Positions 63,201 through 64,000 of a stretch of 64,000 bases of DNA are shown in pieces (the first letter of the stretch is position 1; the number at the start of each line of letters is the position of its first letter). Origin of the DNA: Callaeas wilsoni (lineage: Eukaryota; Chordata; Aves; Passeriformes; Callaeidae); assembly GCA_013398955.1 (NCBI GenBank), contig VWPU01002937.1, forward strand, positions 1 to 64,000, read 5' to 3'. A program made the position numbers and the translations under genes. The notes beneath the pieces are model-generated. The model was not told the origin of the DNA. It saw only the letters and a list, made by a program, of their open reading frames with translations, and did no database searches.

Positions 63201-63826
63201 GAGGGAAGAAAAATGCTGTCTATTCTTATATTGGCTGGCAAGAGGGAAAGACTTTTCTGGGATTTTTGTATTTGCAGCTCCCTGTAGCAGGTGGCTGAGA
63301 CTGTACTGAGGCAGAAGAAGTGGTAACTTTTCATAGCAAATTGTCTGTGGGAGGAGAGAGATGAAAAGGGGATACCAGTGCACACATCCCTGCCTGTTTT
63401 TGGGAAGGAGGAGAGGGAGATAACCATCCAAGTAGGTTATGTCCAGCAGGTAGACAGAGCTGACCTATTCCATTTAGCTTTCTGTGAACAGATGGTGAAA
63501 ACTAAGATGTGGTGATCCTGCTGCATTGTTTGTCCGTTACTTTTCCTGGCTTTTTGTTCGTTTGTTTGTGTTTTTCCTTCTCTCATTCCTTCTGTTTTCT
63601 CCTTCTTGCCACAAGGATATTCCCTTAGGGTTGTAGAGCCCACCTTGTCGCTGACACACACCACGGTTTCACTTGCTTGCACTGTGTTTTTCATGCACGT
63701 TGAGGCTGCACTCTCTTTTTCTCTCTCTTTCTTGCGTCATCACAGTTGTATTTGGCTGCCATGGACAGTAGCAGCCATATGAGCTGGCAGCTTAAGCCCT
63801 CGGACAGTGCACGGACATACTGGTAA
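125..63826 (+). CDS. TTYH3: TTYH3 (tweety family member 3), 14-exon spliced coding region, form ending in the exon at 63746
   Basis: Coding exons: 125-247, 37849-38018, 44912-45023, 45672-45892, 46677-46772, 49298-49370, 49714-49789, 56096-56151, 57443-57535, 57655-57747, 58486-58622, 60516-60692, 61590-61665, 63746-63826. They join in frame to 527 codons; I recall human TTYH3 as 523. Seen: five hydrophobic spans (about residues 42-69, 86-107, 210-232, 241-265, 388-409), N-X-T sites at N126, N144 and N351, extracellular cysteines C271, C299, C366 and C381, and an acidic tail start (419-426). Family knowledge: tweety proteins are dimeric plasma-membrane proteins with extracellular N-terminus and cytoplasmic C-terminus. 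They were first described as calcium-activated or volume-regulated chloride channels, but later cryo-EM structures showed no obvious pore, so channel function is disputed. Arg367 falls exactly where an arginine affecting TTYH3 anion conductance was reported. TTYH3 rather than TTYH1 or TTYH2 follows from the N-terminus (MAGVSY..PWWVSLLHRLPH) and the tail (YSCGSSYGSETSIPAAAHTV). Only the last exon is uncertain. Confidence 0.95.
264..316. repeat. GT-rich simple repeat just inside intron 1
   Basis: An imperfect alternating purine-pyrimidine GT tract (GTGTGTGTTTGTTTGTGTTTG and similar words) starts 16 nt after the exon 1 donor, within the CpG island. Such tracts vary in length between individuals and can adopt Z-DNA. 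Confidence 0.8.
793..828. repeat. 18-bp tandem duplication, two copies
   Basis: The unit CGGTGCCCCTGGCCTGCC occurs twice back to back, in the GC-rich flank of the promoter island. Confidence 0.85.
1027..1045. repeat. poly(T) run
   Basis: A homopolymer T tract of about 19 bases, with no adjacent body of a SINE or processed pseudogene that I can recognise. Confidence 0.8.
6989..7165 (+). other. possible cryptic exon in intron 1 (weak)
   Basis: A long pyrimidine tract (6890-6986) ends in CCCCCAG and is followed by 59 open codons in the phase needed after exon 1. The stretch ends at a GAA|GTAATT donor-like site and is symmetric (177 nt). The translation contains four cysteines, two of them in a CPC, and resembles nothing I know. 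Insertion would place it before the first membrane span. Such decoy exons are common in long introns, so I rate it low. Confidence 0.12.
7601..7620. repeat. (AAT)n microsatellite
   Basis: Six to seven uninterrupted AAT/ATA trinucleotide units. Confidence 0.85.
8300..9340. promoter_or_regulatory. candidate conserved non-coding block in intron 1
   Basis: The texture differs from neighbouring intron: isolated CpGs kept in AT-rich sequence, few simple repeats, and dense transcription-factor-like words. Examples are homeodomain-type TTAATTAG near 9065, CACGTG-like words near 8613, and TGCATATGCATG near 8617. This looks like a constrained enhancer block, but that is a visual judgement without alignment. 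Confidence 0.3.
9450..9780. promoter_or_regulatory. CpG-dense cluster inside intron 1
   Basis: CpG frequency rises sharply near 9450-9490 and 9680-9760 (for example GGGGCCGCGGTGAATGGAAG and GCGGCGGAGTCAGCG), unlike surrounding intron. It may be a small intronic CpG island, an alternative promoter or an enhancer. No TTYH3-like coding exon follows it until 37849, so an alternative first exon here would be non-coding or start in exon 2. Confidence 0.35.
9985..10170. promoter_or_regulatory. candidate homeodomain-rich enhancer element
   Basis: About 185 bp contain repeated TAAT/ATTA core words (AACTCATTAATTCATTCC, CTTTAATTAGAC, CTTATAATTATCAG, GCATCAATTGCAG). The block sits 200 bp after the CpG cluster at 9450-9780. 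The arrangement resembles deeply conserved developmental enhancers. No alignment was possible. Confidence 0.3.
12861..12920. repeat. 30-bp perfect tandem duplication (allowing one end mismatch)
   Basis: The unit beginning ATGTAGTGAATGTTGAGCTT and ending CCTTTCTAA(G/C) is present at 12861-12890 and 12891-12920. The copies differ only at the last base, so the duplication is recent. Confidence 0.95.
13021..13090. repeat. 30-bp imperfect tandem repeat, 2.3 copies
   Basis: Units start at 13021, 13051 and 13081, with AGGCT..T.ATCCTT and GTG(A)TCAACT conserved. The copies are diverged, so this is an older duplication than the one at 12861. The period is the same. Confidence 0.75.
25850..26310 (+). 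mobile_element. CR1 LINE 3' fragment, degenerate
   Basis: A 5'-truncated, diverged chicken-repeat-1 element in + orientation. Recognisable CR1 words in order are CTGGAGCATGT near 25861, CTTCAGCCTGGAG near 25938, AGGCTCCTTTCAGAGGCACC near 26022, GGGCAAGCAACAACAACC near 26049, AAGGCTCTGAGCAACC near 26196, and GTGACCTCCAGAGGTCTTTTCC near 26257. The last lies just before the usual 3' end. The repeat unit expected at CR1 tails is decayed. No coding capacity remains. CR1 is the main LINE of birds and supports the avian assignment. Confidence 0.85.
26339..26381. repeat. 22-bp tandem duplication
   Basis: CAGTAACATGTTGACACAGC.. is followed at once by CAGTAACGTGTTGACATAG.., two copies with period 22, directly after the CR1 tail. 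Confidence 0.85.
27131..27146. repeat. (GAAT)4 microsatellite
   Basis: Four perfect GAAT units. Confidence 0.9.
32178..32360. mobile_element. probable ancient non-autonomous DNA-transposon relic
   Basis: The region is packed with TTAAAC/GTTTAA-type words in both orientations (AGTTAAACCACTTTAAATGC, GTGAATTAAACTACACTG, TAGTTAAACTACATTAAAAC). It also holds CCCTGTGTGAACACTC and TAATTAAAGTGGCTTTAG. This matches my memory of old palindromic MITE-like repeats in sauropsid genomes whose arms read CCCTGTGTGGACACTC. Terminal inverted repeats and target duplications are too decayed to define, so ends are approximate. Confidence 0.4.
34423..34723. repeat. 61-bp minisatellite, about 4.9 copies
   Basis: Units start at 34423, 34484, 34545, 34606 and 34667 with the core GGATTTTTCATCCAGCAGAC followed by AAGGCTGTATATTGGTTT. 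The base words before the core alternate between TACAAGG and TATGGGG in units 2-5, hinting at a 122-bp higher-order period. Because 61 is not a multiple of three, open frames across it cycle through all three phases. The reading frames here are by-products of the repeat, not a gene. Confidence 0.97.
35777..35812. repeat. poly(T)-rich run
   Basis: T tracts interrupted by single C residues, the longest being about 20 T in a row. Confidence 0.85.
36110..36300. promoter_or_regulatory. CpG cluster 1.5 kb upstream of exon 2
   Basis: CpG density is clearly above the flanks (GGGGGAACGCGGGGCTCGGA, GCAGCGCTCGCACC, GAGCTCGCTCGGCACAACGG). It could be a small intronic CpG island or an alternative promoter. 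An mRNA starting here would have to use a methionine in or after exon 2 and so lose the N-terminal domain. Confidence 0.3.
37190..37420. promoter_or_regulatory. AT-rich candidate conserved element
   Basis: Contains GAACAGAAGCATTGCATGGA, CTCATGCATATATAATAAAT and TTTATTCATGAAGATTAAAA, with POU/homeodomain-like words and little simple repeat. Judged constrained by texture only. Confidence 0.22.
37669..37836. repeat. direct repeat of about 80 bp split by an N, abutting exon 2
   Basis: Copy 1 (37669-37748) and copy 2 (37755-37836) share TTTT(G/A)AAGGTAC(T/A)CCTTGC, then AGAGCCCTCAAACACCCAGA, then CCCCGGCTGACCCCC, the GCC(A/G)TGGCCAGGTGTGACAC word and (C/T)GTC. They differ at only a few positions. 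One undetermined base (N) at 37749 lies exactly at the end of copy 1. Copy 2 runs into the exon 2 acceptor tract. Near identity plus an N at the seam suggests either a recent tandem duplication or a false duplication made when contigs or haplotypes were joined. Confidence 0.95.
37749..37749. other. single undetermined base (N)
   Basis: This is the only N I saw in the window. It is placed between the two direct-repeat copies upstream of exon 2. Confidence 0.95.
37849..38018 (+). CDS. TTYH3: TTYH3 exon 2, residues 42-97: TM1, cytoplasmic loop, start of TM2
   Basis: Acceptor CCCGCAG, donor AG|GTACGG, 170 nt, phase 0 in and phase 2 out. It encodes the first membrane span (ALLLLGGIALSCLALDLLFL onwards), a basic, cysteine-rich inner loop (CCRHRKSEEHLNADCCC) and the first half of TM2 (AWCVIIATLVC). 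Cysteines at the membrane face (CC and CCC) are possible palmitoylation sites. GC content is much higher than in the flanking introns. Confidence 0.96.
38019..44911 (+). other. TTYH3: TTYH3 intron 2 (6.9 kb)
   Basis: GTACGG donor, CTCCGCAG acceptor, phase 2. Sequence is unique-looking with a short TG run near 41030. No gene, RNA or recognisable transposon was seen; frames such as 39011-39439 have no recognisable motif. Confidence 0.85.
44912..45023 (+). CDS. TTYH3: TTYH3 exon 3, residues 98-135: end of TM2 and first extracellular segment
   Basis: 112 nt with acceptor CTCCGCAG and donor CGG|GTGAGC. It completes TM2 (SAGIAVGFYGNG) and enters the first extracellular domain, with an N-glycosylation sequon at N126 (HANRTVAG). 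The sequence is almost unchanged from the mammalian protein as I recall it, showing strong constraint. Confidence 0.96.
45024..45671 (+). other. TTYH3: TTYH3 intron 3 (648 bp)
   Basis: GTGAGC donor and CTGTAG acceptor after a pyrimidine-rich stretch (about 45622-45662). Phase 0. I see nothing else in it. Confidence 0.88.
45672..45892 (+). CDS. TTYH3: TTYH3 exon 4, residues 136-208 plus: extracellular helical domain
   Basis: 221 nt encoding the first extracellular domain between TM2 and TM3: VLDTAVALNQTVEPNLLVLE, then a charged helical stretch and LYDWYR before TM3. It carries a sequon at N144 (NQT). The KKQTDYLHIVQKLQ region appears to be the least conserved part against mammals as I recall them; the LDTAV and LYDWYR ends are well kept. 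Donor is AG|GTGTGT, phase 2. Confidence 0.95.
45893..46676 (+). other. TTYH3: TTYH3 intron 4 (784 bp)
   Basis: GTGTGT donor, TTTGCTGCAG acceptor, phase 2. No internal feature was recognised. Confidence 0.88.
46677..46772 (+). CDS. TTYH3: TTYH3 exon 5, TM3 and inner loop, residues 209-241
   Basis: 96 nt. It encodes WLGYLGLLLFHVLICLLVLF followed by the short basic inner loop GLIRNSRAILM. It completes codon R209 at its start and splits codon G241 at its GG|GTAAGT donor. Confidence 0.95.
46773..49297 (+). other. TTYH3: TTYH3 intron 5 (2.5 kb)
   Basis: GTAAGT donor, TCCCACAG acceptor, phase 2. It contains a stretch at about 47430-47640 that looks less decayed than the rest. No gene or RNA was seen. 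Confidence 0.86.
49298..49370 (+). CDS. TTYH3: TTYH3 exon 6, TM4, residues 242-265
   Basis: 73 nt encoding the fourth span VCLLGVFALIVSWGSLGLEL plus AVAV; starts by completing codon G241. Donor GTG|GTAAGT, phase 0. Confidence 0.95.
49371..49713 (+). other. TTYH3: TTYH3 intron 6 (343 bp)
   Basis: GTAAGT donor, CTATCCAG acceptor, phase 0. Nothing else was recognised. Confidence 0.88.
49714..49789 (+). CDS. TTYH3: TTYH3 exon 7, start of second extracellular domain, residues 266-290
   Basis: 76 nt encoding GSSDFCINPDAYVSKVVEEN and AVLSA. C271 is one of the conserved extracellular cysteines. It ends one base into codon 291 (G|GTAAGT), phase 1. Confidence 0.95.
49790..56095 (+). other. TTYH3: TTYH3 intron 7 (6.3 kb)
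   Basis: GTAAGT donor, TCTTCACAG acceptor, phase 1. Mostly unique sequence, with an AT-rich stretch of possibly constrained texture at about 52530-52940. Frames such as 54416-54868 carry no recognisable motif. No RNA gene or transposon was recognised. Confidence 0.85.
56096..56151 (+). CDS. TTYH3: TTYH3 exon 8, residues 291-309
   Basis: 56 nt, encoding (E)TLRYYMTCSAGYPNPFQQ in the second extracellular domain. It aligns with the mammalian LQYYLACSP..NPFQQ segment. C299 is the conserved cysteine. The start is fixed by the phase: G from exon 7 plus AG gives Glu291. Donor CAG|GTGAGT, phase 0. Confidence 0.93.
56152..57442 (+). other. TTYH3: TTYH3 intron 8 (1.3 kb)
   Basis: GTGAGT donor and TATTGAGCAG acceptor, phase 0. 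The acceptor has a weak pyrimidine tract, whereas a much stronger decoy (T/C-rich run ending in TTCCAG at 57259) lies about 180 nt upstream. The frame after the decoy stops within seven codons. Confidence 0.86.
57443..57535 (+). CDS. TTYH3: TTYH3 exon 9, residues 310-340
   Basis: 93 nt, symmetric phase 0/0. It encodes KLSGSHKALVEMQDDVSELM then RSASREHPTSK, part of the helical second extracellular domain. The first half is nearly invariant and the second half varies. Donor AAG|GTAACT is weaker than average. Confidence 0.94.
57536..57654 (+). other. TTYH3: TTYH3 intron 9 (119 bp)
   Basis: The smallest intron of the gene. GTAACT donor, GCTTACAG acceptor, phase 0. Confidence 0.9.
57655..57747 (+). 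CDS. TTYH3: TTYH3 exon 10, residues 341-371, with Arg367
   Basis: 93 nt, symmetric phase 0/0. It encodes EYLTRIQEVLNSTEINLQQL then TALVDCRSLHL. It carries the N351 sequon (NST), C366, and Arg367, which by my count matches the arginine at position 367 reported in mammalian TTYH3 to affect anion conductance. Donor TTG|GTGAGT. Confidence 0.95.
57748..58485 (+). other. TTYH3: TTYH3 intron 10 (738 bp)
   Basis: GTGAGT donor, CTCTGCAG acceptor, phase 0. No internal feature was recognised. Confidence 0.88.
58486..58622 (+). CDS. TTYH3: TTYH3 exon 11, TM5, residues 372-416 plus
   Basis: 137 nt. It encodes DYIQALTGFCYDGVEG (with C381), the last membrane span LIYLVLFSFVTALMFSSIVC, and the start of the cytoplasmic tail SVPHTWQQK. 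Almost identical to mammals as I recall them. Donor AG|GTACAG, phase 2. Confidence 0.96.
58623..60515 (+). other. TTYH3: TTYH3 intron 11 (1.9 kb)
   Basis: GTACAG donor, TTCTTGCAG acceptor, phase 2. The open frames at 59368-59848 on both strands have no recognisable motif. Nothing else was seen. Confidence 0.86.
60516..60692 (+). CDS. TTYH3: TTYH3 exon 12, cytoplasmic tail, residues 417-475 plus
   Basis: 177 nt. It encodes an acidic patch (SDDDGEEE) after the last span, then HDNLYRVHMPSLYSCGSSYG and SETSIPAAAHTVSNAPVTEY. The Tyr/Ser-rich tail contains possible phosphorylation sites; this part is a TTYH3 hallmark. It ends two bases into Met476 at AT|GTGAGT. Confidence 0.96.
60693..61589 (+). 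other. TTYH3: TTYH3 intron 12 (897 bp)
   Basis: GTGAGT donor, CTTTCCTAG acceptor, phase 2. No internal feature was recognised. Confidence 0.88.
61590..61665 (+). CDS. TTYH3: TTYH3 exon 13, tail to Pro-Pro-Pro-Ser, residues 476-501
   Basis: 76 nt encoding (M)SQNANFQNPRCENTPLIGRE and SPPPS. It ends in phase 0 at TCA|GTAAGT. The next exon therefore decides whether PPPS becomes PPPSY, a PPxY ligand for WW domains of Nedd4-family ubiquitin ligases; published work reports Nedd4-2 binding to TTYH2 and TTYH3 through C-terminal PY motifs. The splice junction sits exactly between Ser and the motif tyrosine. Confidence 0.95.
61933..61981 (+). promoter_or_regulatory. pair of TGCATG (RBFOX-type) motifs in intron 13
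   Basis: TGCATG at 61933-61938 and again at 61976-61981, about 270-310 nt downstream of exon 13. RBFOX proteins bind UGCAUG in introns next to alternative exons of neural and muscle genes. A pair within 50 nt is suggestive, but the motif is short and can occur by chance. Confidence 0.3.
63710..63745 (+). promoter_or_regulatory. CU-rich acceptor tract of the alternative exon (possible PTB site)
   Basis: CTCTCTTTTTCTCTCTCTTT and following CTTGCGTCATCACAG form a strong 3' splice site. The UCUCU/CUCUCU repeats match the binding preference of polypyrimidine tract binding protein, which often represses neural exons. Confidence 0.45.
63746..63826 (+). CDS. TTYH3: TTYH3 alternative last coding exon, residues 502-527 and stop
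   Basis: In the phase left by exon 13 this reads 26 codons, starting LYLAAMDSSSH and ending SARTYW, then TAA. The acceptor is strong. The known vertebrate C-terminus after PPPS starts Tyr-Thr-Ser-Ser-Met-Arg-Ala-Lys; I do not find that in the window, so this exon is an alternative. It turns PPPSY into PPPSL and so removes the PPxY ligand. A CAG|GTACTG donor at 63848 lies 21 nt after the stop, which would make a 102-nt cassette (63746-63847). No AATAAA follows within the window. Coding status is inferred from phase, open frame and splice sites only; no transcript was checked. Confidence 0.6.
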   Translation: MYLAAMDSSSHMSWQLKPSDSARTYW

Positions 63827-64000
63827 CAGCGCCCGCAAATGGAACAGGTACTGCAAAAAAGGTCCTCCTTGCTCAACCCCTTCTCCACTCCCAACCGCTC
63901 CCTTCATCCCTGCACTGTTTATCCCAGGCCAGTGCCTTTTATTTCTTCACATTCCTTCCCTCTGCACCTCCCACCCCATTCCCTCCTGCCAAGGGTTAAA
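63827..64000 (+). other. TTYH3: sequence after the alternative exon stop
   Basis: Either the 3' UTR of the alternative exon or, after the donor at 63848, the next intron leading to the canonical last exon beyond base 64000. It is pyrimidine-rich with no polyadenylation signal seen. Confidence 0.5.

Larger units (their letters stand above)
61666..63745 (+). other. TTYH3: TTYH3 intron 13 (2.1 kb)
   Basis: GTAAGT donor, GCGTCATCACAG acceptor after a long CU-rich tract, phase 0. Reading through the donor stays open for 118 codons to a stop at 62020-62022, and AATAAA occurs at 61830-61835, so a retained-intron end is conceivable. Two TGCATG words (61933, 61976) and a local CpG cluster (about 62685-62785) lie inside. 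Other frames of 180 codons (62545-63093 +, 62880-63431 -) have no recognisable motif. Confidence 0.82.

Noticed and set aside
62545..63431. Frames of about 180 codons on both strands in intron 13
   Set aside because: No recognisable domain, and they overlap one another on opposite strands around a local GC-rich patch.
63746..63822. Donor at TACTG|GTAACA inside the alternative exon, which would skip the stop
   Set aside because: The splice site is a poor match, and the resulting 77-nt exon would shift phase. The donor at 63848 fits consensus and keeps symmetry.
248..64000. tRNA, snoRNA, microRNA hairpin or CRISPR-type arrays
   Set aside because: I looked for cloverleaf boxes, C/D boxes with host-intron spacing and regular spaced repeats and saw nothing I could support. 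A covariance-model scan would be needed to exclude small RNAs.

Overview
The window is a piece of a bird (sauropsid) nuclear genome carrying one split protein-coding gene on the + strand, TTYH3 (tweety family member 3), a five-span plasma-membrane protein. The organism call rests on three things. The spliced exons give a protein very close to mammalian TTYH3 as I remember it. Interspersed repeats are very sparse. The one clear retroelement is a CR1 LINE 3' end (about 25850-26310), the dominant repeat family of birds. I cannot tell the species from this sequence.

Layout: bases 1-124 are a GC-rich CpG island with 5' UTR or promoter sequence and two tiny upstream ORFs. Coding exon 1 (125-247) encodes the extracellular N-terminus. 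Intron 1 is huge (248-37848, 37.6 kb) and has no recognisable second gene. It holds CpG clusters, AT-rich blocks that look like conserved non-coding elements, the CR1 fragment, a 61-bp minisatellite (34423-34723), smaller tandem duplications and a probable old DNA-transposon relic. Exons 2-13 (37849-61665) carry all five membrane spans, both extracellular domains and most of the cytoplasmic tail. Every intron is GT-AG and every phase joins without a frameshift. The joined exons 1-13 are exactly 1503 nt, 501 codons.

The 3' end is the most interesting part. Exon 13 ends in phase 0 after Pro-Pro-Pro-Ser. In known vertebrate TTYH3 the next residue is Tyr, which completes a PPxY (PY) motif for Nedd4-family ubiquitin ligases. 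I do not find that canonical last exon in the window; it should lie past base 64000. Inside the window a different exon with a strong acceptor starts at 63746. It encodes 26 residues and a stop, and begins Leu-Tyr-Leu, so it would replace the PY tyrosine. A good donor 21 nt after the stop would make it a 102-nt symmetric cassette (63746-63847). This suggests splice-controlled switching of the C-terminal PY motif, which is the lead finding.

No convincing RNA gene, CRISPR array, operon or opposite-strand protein gene was seen. The other long open frames are chance frames in introns, the CpG island or the minisatellite. A direct repeat of about 80 bp interrupted by a single N (37669-37836) sits against the exon 2 acceptor and may be an assembly artefact.
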